Of a stretch of 64,000 bases of DNA, positions 1 through 7,630 are shown piece by piece. The stretch is from positions 1 to 64,000 of the forward strand of contig CAZTAO010000013.1 of the NCBI GenBank assembly GCA_964611645.1, written 5' to 3'. The first letter of the stretch is position 1; every line of letters starts with the position of its first letter. Source of the stretch: CAZTAO01 sp964611645 (GTDB lineage: Bacteria > Armatimonadota > UBA5829). Under the pieces are notes generated by a model. That model had not been told where the DNA came from and ran no database searches. It was given only the letters and a program-made list of their open reading frames with translations. The position numbers were made by a program, and so were the translations under genes.

Positions 1-70
1 CAACAACAAGGATACTCCCCAAAATCAATTTACACACTGATAGGGTACACCACCCACCCGATCTGTGACG

Positions 71-100
71 TTGGAGGAATCCTGCGAAAGCAGGTATAAT
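71..100 (+). promoter_or_regulatory. Possible promoter upstream of the first oxidoreductase gene
   Basis: A perfect TATAAT lies at 95-100, about 110 bases before the ATG at 211. The best -35 candidate is TTGGAG at 71-76, which is poor. Between them is a short inverted repeat, CCTGC-GAAA-GCAGG (81-94), whose loop is a GNRA-type tetraloop. The rest of 1-210 holds no gene that I can see. Confidence 0.35.
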
Positions 101-210
101 AACTAGCTGTAAATACAGTGTTGCAGCGAGGCATTCGGAAGTGGTATCCTATTCCGATTGCAGACGCCTGCTATACTCAATATCACACCCCCTGAGCTAA
201 GGAGCTTGAT

Positions 211-1236
211 ATGATCAAAGTCGGTATGGTTGGATTCGGATTCATGGCTGGTATGCACACCCAGTGCTACCAGGCTACCGGAGAGGCGCAGATTGCGGCG
301 CTTGTGGAGATCCGGGAAGAGAAGCGCAAAGAGGCGGAGGCGAAGTTCGGGTGCAAGACCTACACCACCGTAGCGGACATGCTCGCCGACGCCGACGTCG
401 ACGTGGTGGACGTCAGTTCGCCCACTTACTGCCACGAAGAAGGCGTAGTTGCAGCGGCAAAGGCCGGCAAGCACGTATTCTGCGAGAAGCCATTTGGCCT
501 GACTGTGGAATCCTGCGACAGGATGATAGACGCCACCGAGAAAGCCGGCGTAACCCTGATGCTGGGCCAGGTTCTGCGATTCTGGCCTGAGTATACTGTG
601 ATCAAGGACATCGTGGACAGTGGGAAGTTTGGCAAGATCCTTTGGATGAGCGCCAGACGCGTCAGCCCGGCGCCGAAGTGGTGCTGGGATGGTTGGTACT
701 TCGACCCGGCCAGAAGCGGTGGCGCGGTGCTGGACCTCCACATTCACGACCAGGACTTCATCCGTTACCTTATCGGCACACCCAAGCAGATACAGGCTGT
801 GGGAGTGAAGACAGCGACCGGCGGGCTGGACACTGTCCAGGCACTGGGGATGCAACATGACAACGGCGCCGGCAGCTATGCCGAGGCCTGCCTGGCAATG
901 TCCGACACTTATCCATTCACCATGGCTCTGCTGGTCGTGATGGAGAAGGGCAACATTCGCCTGGACAGCGGCCTCACCCCCAGCCTGATGGTGTATCCGG
1001 AACAGGGCGCGGCATACGCTCCGGAGCTTCCGCAGGCGGCAGTGAACGTGTCGACGGAGACCTCCGGCAACATCTCATCGCTCGGCGGGTATTTCTTCGA
1101 GATCAAGCACTTCGTGGACTGCATCAAAGCAGGAAAGAAACCCACGATTGTAACCCCGCACGACGCAAGAGAAGCAGTGCGAATGTGCTGGGCGGTTCGC
1201 AATTCAGTAGAGACCGGCAAAGTAGTCGATCTCTGA
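211..1236 (+). CDS. Gfo/Idh/MocA family oxidoreductase
   Basis: This is a 341-residue NAD(P)-dependent oxidoreductase that probably acts on a sugar, inositol or sugar acid in the cytoplasm. The N-terminal Rossmann fold shows GFGFMA at residues 9-14. The family EKP motif (catalytic Lys) is at 92-94. The substrate-domain signature DLHIHDQDF is at 175-183. The start is supported by AAGGAG about 7 bases upstream. No signal peptide is present. It heads a cluster with two isomerase paralogues, a NagB-like protein and a second Gfo/Idh enzyme, which suggests a shared catabolic route for an unusual sugar. The substrate cannot be read from the sequence. Confidence 0.93.
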   Translation: MIKVGMVGFGFMAGMHTQCYQATGEAQIAALVEIREEKRKEAEAKFGCKTYTTVADMLADADVDVVDVSSPTYCHEEGVVAAAKAGKHVFCEKPFGLTVESCDRMIDATEKAGVTLMLGQVLRFWPEYTVIKDIVDSGKFGKILWMSARRVSPAPKWCWDGWYFDPARSGGAVLDLHIHDQDFIRYLIGTPKQIQAVGVKTATGGLDTVQALGMQHDNGAGSYAEACLAMSDTYPFTMALLVVMEKGNIRLDSGLTPSLMVYPEQGAAYAPELPQAAVNVSTETSGNISSLGGYFFEIKHFVDCIKAGKKPTIVTPHDAREAVRMCWAVRNSVETGKVVDL

Positions 1237-1261
1237 ACGAGTCGGCTAAGTTGCAGACACA

Positions 1262-1354
1262 GTCATGCTGAACTTGATTCAGCATCTAGACCCTGAATCA
1301 AGTTCAGGGTGACGTGTGTGCTGGAAACAGACCCTGAAACAAGTTCAGGGTGAC
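1262..1354. repeat. Intergenic palindromic repeat, family A (three units)
   Basis: One unit GTCATGCTGAACTTG at 1262 with its mirror is followed by two units of the form CCCTGAA(T/A)CAAGTTCAGGG at 1290-1313 and 1331-1354. Each can fold into a hairpin. The same words recur at 7497-7563. They lie between two co-oriented genes and may act as a transcript-processing or termination site. Confidence 0.85.
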
Positions 1355-1383
1355 GTGTCTTGAAGACAAATGAGGAGGCAGAA

Positions 1384-2238
1384 ATGCTGATCAAGAGTAT
1401 TAGCTACTGGTCGTTCCCGGGGGGGCTGGAAGGCTCCAAGCCGGTGGCCGAGGCTTTTGCCGAGGCAAAGAAGCTGGGTTTTGAGGCGGTGGAGTGCTGC
1501 CTTTCTGATACCGGCGATGTAAGTATGCAGACCACCGAGAAGTCCGCCAAGGAGATCGTGAAGATCGCCGCGGATACCGGCGTCAAGATCAGTTCGGTTG
1601 CAACCGGGCTTTTCTGGGGCAAGTCGATGTCGGCGAGTTCCCCGAAGGTCCGGGCGGAGGCAATGGTCATTGGCGAGAAGCTGATCGACGTCGCGGCATG
1701 GCTTGAGGCAGGCGCGGTTCTGCTGATCCCCGGCGCGGTGGACGTGTTCTTCGATCCCGCGAGCGAAGTGATCGAGCCGGATGATGTCTGGGCAAGAGCC
1801 AGCGAGGGCGTCGCTAAGCTGCTGCCGAGAGCGGAAGCAGCCAAGATAGCCATCGGCATCGAGAACGTCTGGAACCGGTTCCTTACCGGCCCGTTTGAGC
1901 TGAAGATGTTCATCGACCAGTTCAAGTCGGACTACGTCGGCTCCTATCTGGACGTCGGCAACTGCATGGTCAACGGCTACCCCGAGCAGTGGATAAAGAG
2001 CCTTGGCAAGCGGGTCAAGAGGGTTCACTTCAAGGACTTCCGCCGAGGCGTGGGCACAGCGGACGGGTTCGTGGACCTGCTGTCGGGCGACGTAAACTGG
2101 CCGGCGGTCGTGGCTGCGCTGAATGAGATCGGCTACAACGGCCCGGTCACAGCCGAAATGATCCCGCTATACAAGAACTATCCGGAAGTCCTCCTGGCCA
2201 ACACATCCAACGCAATGGATGCGATACTGGGAAGGTAG
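1384..2238 (+). CDS. Sugar phosphate isomerase/epimerase (xylose isomerase-like TIM barrel), copy 1
   Basis: This 284-residue protein belongs to the AP endonuclease 2/xylose isomerase-like TIM barrel superfamily, whose members isomerise or epimerise sugars or inositol derivatives using a divalent metal. Likely metal ligands are Glu160 (IGIENV), Asp190 (YLDVGN), His215 (VHFKDF) and Glu258 (VTAEM). A TTG at 1360 is in frame upstream. I chose ATG 1384 because GAGGAGG precedes it and because the paralogue at 2346 begins at the same residue (MLIKSISYWSF). The protein is cytoplasmic. It is a tandem paralogue of the next gene; copy 1 has an extra nine or so residues in the loop after IPGAVD. Confidence 0.9.
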   Translation: MLIKSISYWSFPGGLEGSKPVAEAFAEAKKLGFEAVECCLSDTGDVSMQTTEKSAKEIVKIAADTGVKISSVATGLFWGKSMSASSPKVRAEAMVIGEKLIDVAAWLEAGAVLLIPGAVDVFFDPASEVIEPDDVWARASEGVAKLLPRAEAAKIAIGIENVWNRFLTGPFELKMFIDQFKSDYVGSYLDVGNCMVNGYPEQWIKSLGKRVKRVHFKDFRRGVGTADGFVDLLSGDVNWPAVVAALNEIGYNGPVTAEMIPLYKNYPEVLLANTSNAMDAILGR

Positions 2239-2320
2239 TTCAAAGTTCCAAGTTCAAAGTTCAAAGTTGGGAGCGCACCAACGTAATTCCCTCTCCTGGG
2301 GGAGAGGGCTAGGGTGAGGG
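2238..2320. repeat. Low-complexity AGTTCAAAG tandem repeat followed by a family C-like palindrome
   Basis: At 2238-2270 the word GTTCAAA recurs several times in tandem. At 2289-2320 follows CCCTCTCCTGGGGGAGAGGG with a GGGTGAGGG tail, a hairpin-forming element. Both lie in the roughly 107-base gap between the two isomerase paralogues. Confidence 0.7.
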
Positions 2321-2345
2321 CGCTACGTAACGATAGGAGAACAAC

Positions 2346-3173
2346 GTGCTGATAAAGAGCATCAGCTATTGGTCGTTTGTTGGTGGTGATGGCAGCAAGC
2401 CGGTCGCCCAGGCGTTTGCCGAGGCTAAGAAGTATGGGTATGATGCAGTCGAGGTCTGCCTATCGGAGACCGGCGATGTGAGTATGCAGACCACCGAGAA
2501 ATCCGCCAAAGAGATAGTAAAGGCGGCTGCGGATAACGGCATCAAGATTGCATCCGTGGCTACTTCGCTGTTTGGGGCAAGACGGTTGTCCTCCGCCGAT
2601 CAAAGCGTGCGCGCTAAGGGCATCGAACTGGGCGAGCAGTTGATCGATGTCGCCTCATGGCTGGATGCGGGCGCGGTGCTGGTGGTGCCCGGCAGGATTG
2701 AGGAAGACGGCGACCCGGACGGCGAATGGGCGCGAGCCACCGATGGAGTGTCCCAACTAGTCCCAAGGGCCGAAGCCGCGAAGATTGCCATCGGGATCGA
2801 GAACGTGTGGAACAAGTTCATCACCGGCCCGTTCGAGTTCTGCAAGTTCGTGGATCAGTTCAATTCCGAGTATGTGAAGGCCTATCTGGATGTCGGGAAC
2901 CTGCTGGGCAACGGCTATCCCGAGCAGTGGATCAGGGTCCTGGGCAAGCGCATCACCAGGATCCACTTCAAGGACTTCCGCCGAAGCATCGGCAATTACC
3001 ACGGCTTCGTCGACCTGCTCTCCGGCGATGTAAACTGGCCCGAGGTAGGAACGGCGCTAGACGAGGTCGGCTACAACGGCCCCGTAACCGCCGAGATGGG
3101 CCTGTACCAACACTATCCCGAAGTCCTGCTGGCCAACACATCCAGAGCGATGGATGCGATTCTGGGAAGGTAG
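2346..3173 (+). CDS. Sugar phosphate isomerase/epimerase (xylose isomerase-like TIM barrel), copy 2
   Basis: This 275-residue protein is a tandem paralogue of the gene at 1384. The same metal-site candidates are present: Glu152 (IGIENV), Asp182 (YLDVGN), His207 (IHFKDF) and Glu250 (VTAEM). It begins with GTG, preceded by AGGAG at 2335-2339. The two copies share an almost unchanged C-terminus (LLANTS.AMDAILGR) but diverge in the loop around residues 80-130. That divergence may reflect different substrates or anomers. The protein is cytoplasmic and without a signal peptide. Confidence 0.9.
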   Translation: MLIKSISYWSFVGGDGSKPVAQAFAEAKKYGYDAVEVCLSETGDVSMQTTEKSAKEIVKAAADNGIKIASVATSLFGARRLSSADQSVRAKGIELGEQLIDVASWLDAGAVLVVPGRIEEDGDPDGEWARATDGVSQLVPRAEAAKIAIGIENVWNKFITGPFEFCKFVDQFNSEYVKAYLDVGNLLGNGYPEQWIRVLGKRITRIHFKDFRRSIGNYHGFVDLLSGDVNWPEVGTALDEVGYNGPVTAEMGLYQHYPEVLLANTSRAMDAILGR

Positions 3174-3194
3174 TTGCGAGGTAATATGTAATAT

Positions 3195-3289
3195 GTCATT
3201 CCGAAGGAGGAACGACTGAGGAATCTGTTGTTGACTGGTGTCTGAGAGAACGAAAAGCAGATTCCTCGTCGTTCCTCCTCGGAATGACA
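3195..3289. repeat. Intergenic palindromic repeat, family B
   Basis: A long inverted repeat runs from GTCATTCCGAAGGAGGAACG (left arm) to CGTTCCTCCTCGGAATGAC (right arm). Inner arms GAGGAATCTG and CAGATTCCTC also pair. Related copies lie at 4343-4418 and 20082-20174, with a partial copy at 46484-46514. Confidence 0.88.
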
Positions 3290-3294
3290 AGTGA

Positions 3295-3356
3295 GTAGAC
3301 AGACGGTCGACGGTCGACTGTGGACTGATGACTAGTGACTGTCGACTGTCGACCAA
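3295..3356. repeat. GTCGAC-rich imperfect palindrome (family H)
   Basis: A 60-base low-complexity stretch is built from GACGGTCGAC, GACTGTGGACTG, GACTAGTGACTG and GACTGTCGACC, running into the ribosome binding region of the next gene. It reads almost the same on both strands and may fold as a hairpin. Confidence 0.7.
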
Positions 3357-3376
3357 AGTATCAGAGGAGGAGAAAA

Positions 3377-4294
3377 ATGGCGTTCAATTACGATATTGCT
3401 AAGTTCATCGCGTTTCGGGATGTCGAGGCTCTTGCGAGGGTTCGGGCTATCAAGAAAGCCGACATCACCAAGCATGCCAACCCGGATTTCAAGATCAAGG
3501 TGATTGACGACAAGGCCCAGTTCTATGGGGAGTTCGCAGCGGACATCGTTATGCGCATACAGAAGGCAGCCGACGAGGGCCGCAAGTGCGTTATGATCCT
3601 GCCCGTCGGCCCCGTGCCGCAGTACGCGGTGGCCGCGCACATAATCAACAACCTCCGCATTTCCTGCAAGCACCTGGTCACATTCAACATGGACGAGTAC
3701 GCCGACGAGAACGGCAACACCGCTCCGCTGGATTGGGCGGGTTCGTTCCAGTCCGCTATGTTTGCCAACTTCTTCAACCGGCTTGACCCCGAACTGCGAC
3801 CTTTGCCGGAGAACATCCACTTCCCAACCACCGCGGTCATCAAGGACTACTCCAAAATGATCGAGGATGCCGGAAGCGCCGACTGCTGCTACGGCGGCGT
3901 GGGCTGGTGCGGACACATAGCATTCTGGGAGAGCGACCTGGGCCACGAGTTCGGCGACGACCTCGAATCCTACAAGAAGGCCGGCGCGCGGTGCGTTGAG
4001 CTGACAGCAATGACCATTATGCAGAACGCTCTGCACAGCTTCGGCGGCGACTGGAGCTGGGTTCCACCCAAGGCCAACACCATCGGTATCAAGGACATAG
4101 TGGAATCCAGGTTCCGAAGCTTCTGGCTGGACGGCGACCAGGGCGGCGGCGTATCCTGGCAGCGATTCATAGCCAGGCTTGCAGCCCACGGCCCGGTGAA
4201 CACGCTGGTCCCGGCCTCGATGCTGCAGACAGTCCCAGGCACATACAACATCCTAAGCGGCGTCGCCGACGATGTTGAGATTTGCATGTCGTAG
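3377..4294 (+). CDS. NagB-like (glucosamine-6-phosphate deaminase/isomerase family) protein
   Basis: This 305-residue protein matches the NagB/RpiA-type sugar-phosphate isomerase fold: LPVGPVPQ at 75-82 for the phosphate loop, FNMDEY at 103-108 with the family's general-base Asp at 106, and GGVGWCGHIAFWES at 173-186. Known NagB enzymes have an Asp-x-His-x4-Glu triad here; this protein keeps His180 and Glu185 but has Cys178 where Asp is expected. It may therefore be a divergent enzyme, not a true GlcN6P deaminase. Start ATG 3377 follows GAGGAGGAG; the in-frame extension to 3335 would run into the upstream repeat. Its place among sugar isomerases and oxidoreductases fits sugar-phosphate catabolism. 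Confidence 0.8.
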   Translation: MAFNYDIAKFIAFRDVEALARVRAIKKADITKHANPDFKIKVIDDKAQFYGEFAADIVMRIQKAADEGRKCVMILPVGPVPQYAVAAHIINNLRISCKHLVTFNMDEYADENGNTAPLDWAGSFQSAMFANFFNRLDPELRPLPENIHFPTTAVIKDYSKMIEDAGSADCCYGGVGWCGHIAFWESDLGHEFGDDLESYKKAGARCVELTAMTIMQNALHSFGGDWSWVPPKANTIGIKDIVESRFRSFWLDGDQGGGVSWQRFIARLAAHGPVNTLVPASMLQTVPGTYNILSGVADDVEICMS

Positions 4295-4302
4295 GCCTCG
4301 CG

Positions 4303-4342
4303 GAGTTTTGAGTTCTGAGTTTTGAGTTCTGAGTTTTGAGTT
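4303..4342. repeat. Low-complexity GAGTTTTGAGTTCT tandem repeat
   Basis: The 14-base word GAGTTTTGAGTTCT is repeated about three times just after the NagB-like gene and directly before a family B palindrome. Confidence 0.8.
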
Positions 4343-4418
4343 GTCATTCCGAACGCAGTGAGGAATCTGCTGTTGGTGCGTAACGGCGAAAGCAGATTCC
4401 TCGCAGGCTCGGAATGAC
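4343..4418. repeat. Intergenic palindromic repeat, family B
   Basis: GTCATTCCGAACGCAGTGAG and a mirrored CTCGCAGGCTCGGAATGAC arm enclose inner arms GGAATCTGCT and AGCAGATTCC. It is a shorter member of the family seen at 3195 and 20082. Confidence 0.85.
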
Positions 4419-4472
4419 AACGTTTATGCGTACTAAGGTGTTATCGGCAAGACTACCATCTAGGAGAGCAAG

Positions 4473-5663
4473 ATGATTAAGATCGGTGTGATTGGCTACG
4501 GTGGGAGAATCCAGGGCGTTATCGACCTTATGATGCGGCTTAACGCGGGAACCGAGATCGTGGCGATAACGGATGTAAGGAATGAAGAGATAAAGGCGAA
4601 GATGCTGGAGAAGGGAGAAGACCCGTCCAAGATAGCATTCTACACCAACGCCGATGAAATGCTGGACAAGGCCGGGTTGGATGCAGTGATGGTCGGGACG
4701 AGATGCTCCCTGCACTCAGGCATGGCGATCAAGGCTCTGGAGCGCAACCTACCGATGTATCTGGAGAAGCCCATTGCCACCAATATGGCCGACCTCATCA
4801 AGCTCCGCGACGCCTCTGAGAAGGCCAAGAGCGATGTGGTGGTGTCCTTCCCGCTGCGCGTGACGCCGCTCGTGAAGATGGCCAAGGAGATCATCGACTC
4901 CGGCAAGATCGGCACAGTCGAGCAGGTACAGGCTTGGAACAACGTCCCCTACGGCTGGGTCTACTTCCAGGGCTGGTATCGCGATGAGAACGAGACCCAG
5001 GGTCTGTGGCTCCAGAAAGCTACTCACGACTTCGACTACATCAACCACCTCCTCGGCTTCAAGCCGCTGTATGTCTGCGCGATGAACTCCAAGCAGATAT
5101 ACAAGGGCGACAAGCAAGCCGGCCTGCGCTGCGGCGACTGCCACGAGTGGGACGACTGCCTCGAAAGCCCGTATCACGCGTTGGTGACCAAGGGCGATAT
5201 AGATCGCCTCGACCCCGACCTTGTCGGCGGGGCTCACTACGACATGAAGTGCGGGTTCGCCACCGACACCGGCAACGAGGACTCCGGCAGCGCGATAGTG
5301 CGCTACGAGACCGGGATGCATGTCAACTACACCCAGAACTTCTACGCCCGCAAGGCCGCCGGAGCCAGAGGGGCGAGACTGCTGGGCTACAAAGGCACCG
5401 TGGAGTTTGACTGGTACACCGACGAGGTCAAGGTCTTCATGCATCATCAGGCCAGGACCGAAAGCTACAAGTTCGATTCCAGCAAAATGTCACACGGCGG
5501 CGGAGACACGGTGCTGGTCGACAACTTCGTGCGAATGATCAAGGGCGAGCAGAAGTCGGTATCGCCGCTGAGCGCGGGCCTCTTGAGCGTGCTGATGTGC
5601 CTCAAGGCAAAGGAATCCGGAGCAACCAAAACATTCCAGGATATCAAGTATCCGGATCGGTAG
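4473..5663 (+). CDS. Gfo/Idh/MocA family oxidoreductase with Cys cluster
   Basis: This 396-residue NAD(P)-dependent dehydrogenase has GYGGRIQ at 8-14 (nucleotide-binding turn), EKP at 98-100 and the substrate-domain motif ATHDFDYINHLLG. In the C-terminal domain it carries a CGDCHEWDDC stretch, a C-x2-C-x5-C pattern also seen in the Gfo/Idh enzyme at 52622; such clusters occur in other members of this family and could bind a metal structurally. Start is supported by GGAGAG upstream. It is followed after 8 bases by the DUF4838 gene, which implies co-transcription. Substrate is unknown. Confidence 0.92.
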   Translation: MIKIGVIGYGGRIQGVIDLMMRLNAGTEIVAITDVRNEEIKAKMLEKGEDPSKIAFYTNADEMLDKAGLDAVMVGTRCSLHSGMAIKALERNLPMYLEKPIATNMADLIKLRDASEKAKSDVVVSFPLRVTPLVKMAKEIIDSGKIGTVEQVQAWNNVPYGWVYFQGWYRDENETQGLWLQKATHDFDYINHLLGFKPLYVCAMNSKQIYKGDKQAGLRCGDCHEWDDCLESPYHALVTKGDIDRLDPDLVGGAHYDMKCGFATDTGNEDSGSAIVRYETGMHVNYTQNFYARKAAGARGARLLGYKGTVEFDWYTDEVKVFMHHQARTESYKFDSSKMSHGGGDTVLVDNFVRMIKGEQKSVSPLSAGLLSVLMCLKAKESGATKTFQDIKYPDR

Positions 5664-5671
5664 TTCGTGAC

Positions 5672-7468
5672 ATGCGTGAACTCACTTTGGCGCTGGCATT
5701 GCTTGCAATGCTGGCGCCTGTCTCCATTATGGCGTCCTCGCCGGACTTCATCGTCCGTTCCGGCAAAGCCCGATGCGTAATTGTGCTGCCGGACAATGCG
5801 ACTCAGGCAGAAACCTATGCCGCGCGGGAGCTTCAGAGCCACGTGAAGCAGATGTCCGGAGTCGAACTGCCGCAAACAACCGAGGGCCAACGCTCCGAGC
5901 ACCCCGGGCCGTTTATCAGCATCGGTCGCACGAAGGTGAGCGCAAAGCACGTGACAGCGGCACAGTTGGCGGCGTTGGACGAAGATGGCTACCGCGTGTT
6001 CACCAGCGACGGAAATCTGTTCTTTGTGGGTGGCAGCAAGCACGGCGCTATGTACGGGGTGTACGAGTTCCTGGAATCCCTCGGCGTCCGGTGGTATTCC
6101 CCCGACTACACGGTTATCCCCAAGAGGTCCACTATTCAGATGCCCGTCAAACCATTCTCATTCACCCCGTGGTTCTCTTACAGAGACGAGTGGTGGAACA
6201 ACGGATGGACCAACGAGTGGCTGGCCCGAATGAGGGTCAACGGCAGCAACGGCGAGGACCACTGGCTGCCTGCAAGCATGGGTGGCTCAACCGTCACCAT
6301 TCACGGCTGCCATTCCCACGAGGCCATACTCCCCTCCGGCCAGTACTTCGATAAGCGCCCGGAGTGGTATGCACTCAAGGAAGACGGAAGCCGAGGCCGG
6401 AACGAATGGTGCCTGACCAATCAGGAACTGCGGGATGTCGTGGCTGCGAAGGTCATCGACGACATCAGGGCCAAGAACGGCCTCGTTGACGTATACTGGG
6501 TCAGCCAGAATGATGGCGGCTCCCTGGGGTGCTTCAGCGAGAGATGCACACAGGAGCGGCTGGCGCACGGCGGTAAAGATATCTGGGCCGCCAACACCAT
6601 CGCGTTTACCAACTATGTGGCTGAGAAGGTGCGTCGAGAGTTCCCCAACGTCAGGATAAAGACGTTGGCCTACGACTATACCCAGTCGCCTCCCACAGAC
6701 ATGCCGGCCGCCGACAACGTGCTGGTAGAGATATGCGGCAACTTCGACAGGCCAACCGGAGGTCACGCTGAACTGGCGAACTCCTGGTCAAAGACAGCAA
6801 AGAACGTCTCCGTATACACATACGGCGGCTCCAACTACGGCTACTGGTGGCCCTACCCCAACTTGTGGGAACTTGGCATGCAGTGTGTCTGGGCGCGGAA
6901 GTGCGGGATCAAGTCGTTCTACGTTCAGGGAACCGCGCTGGGCAAAGGCGCAGGAATGGTAGACCTGAGAGCCTACCTGTCCGCCCGCATGGCTTGGGAC
7001 CCCAGCAGGGACGTCAAGAAGGAGATTCGCGAGTTCTGCAACGGCTTCTACGGCCCCGCCGGCAAATACCTCTTAGAATATGTGGAGTGGTACTACAACT
7101 ACACCGAACAGCACAAGTTCGTCGTGAACGGAGGCTGGGGTAATGACGACGGGTGGCGAGAATGGGTCACCAAAGAGGCCATGGAGCACTCAGACGCCCT
7201 ATTTCAAAAGGCTATTGAAGCAGTGAAGAACGATCCGGCGTATCTCAACCATGTCCGAAGAGCGTATCTGGAAGTCCTCTGGGGCGGCATTATGATCAAC
7301 CTGGCTCCGAACTCCAGCCTGATGGACAAGGAATTCCGGATTCTCCCCGGCGTCGATGCCGACTCGATTGGCCGGAAGGCCAAGCTCTTCGGCGAGATCA
7401 TGAAAGAGAACGGCTACAACAAGTGGTCCGAGCCGATAGAGTACGATCCCGCCAAGTATCCCCACTAA
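5672..7468 (+). CDS. Secreted DUF4838 / alpha-glucuronidase-like protein
   Basis: The 598-residue product starts with a signal peptide (LALALLAMLAPVSIMA, about residues 5-20). Its N-terminal domain resembles the alpha-glucuronidase/hexosaminidase N-domain: YAARELQSHV, then GGSKHGAMYGVYEFLE and LGVRWYSPDYTVIP. The central part (SQNDGG, CWARKCGIKSFYVQG) is the DUF4838 region, a presumed TIM-barrel glycosidase. I start at ATG 5672 because the leader begins there and an upstream frame overlaps the previous gene; the ribosome site is weak, so translational coupling is likely. A longer paralogue lies at 37842. Role: probable extracytoplasmic glycoside hydrolase of unknown specificity. Confidence 0.82.
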   Translation: MRELTLALALLAMLAPVSIMASSPDFIVRSGKARCVIVLPDNATQAETYAARELQSHVKQMSGVELPQTTEGQRSEHPGPFISIGRTKVSAKHVTAAQLAALDEDGYRVFTSDGNLFFVGGSKHGAMYGVYEFLESLGVRWYSPDYTVIPKRSTIQMPVKPFSFTPWFSYRDEWWNNGWTNEWLARMRVNGSNGEDHWLPASMGGSTVTIHGCHSHEAILPSGQYFDKRPEWYALKEDGSRGRNEWCLTNQELRDVVAAKVIDDIRAKNGLVDVYWVSQNDGGSLGCFSERCTQERLAHGGKDIWAANTIAFTNYVAEKVRREFPNVRIKTLAYDYTQSPPTDMPAADNVLVEICGNFDRPTGGHAELANSWSKTAKNVSVYTYGGSNYGYWWPYPNLWELGMQCVWARKCGIKSFYVQGTALGKGAGMVDLRAYLSARMAWDPSRDVKKEIREFCNGFYGPAGKYLLEYVEWYYNYTEQHKFVVNGGWGNDDGWREWVTKEAMEHSDALFQKAIEAVKNDPAYLNHVRRAYLEVLWGGIMINLAPNSSLMDKEFRILPGVDADSIGRKAKLFGEIMKENGYNKWSEPIEYDPAKYPH

Positions 7469-7496
7469 GTAGTTCACGGTAAGTGAGTTGCACACG

Positions 7497-7563
7497 TCAT
7501 GCTGAACTTGTTTCAGCATCTGGCGTGAATCGCGAGGAGACCCTGAAACAAGTTCAGGGTGAC
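7497..7563. repeat. Intergenic palindromic repeat, family A
   Basis: GTCATGCTGAACTTGTTTCA at 7497 is mirrored by CCCTGAAACAAGTTCAGGG at 7541-7559. This is the same family as 1262-1354. Confidence 0.85.
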
Positions 7564-7630
7564 GGATGCGAGTGACTTAGCGTAAATCACTCAGTTCAGA
7601 CCGTGTATTGCATTATCAGGTGGTAGTTTG

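Noticed and set aside
103..858. A 251-codon minus-strand frame over the first oxidoreductase gene
   Set aside because: Opposite to a clear Gfo/Idh gene with Rossmann and EKP motifs; no motif of its own.
1262..4418. A CRISPR array, because of several short repeats in gaps
   Set aside because: The repeats are palindromes of different families with no regular spacer spacing, and no cas gene is present.
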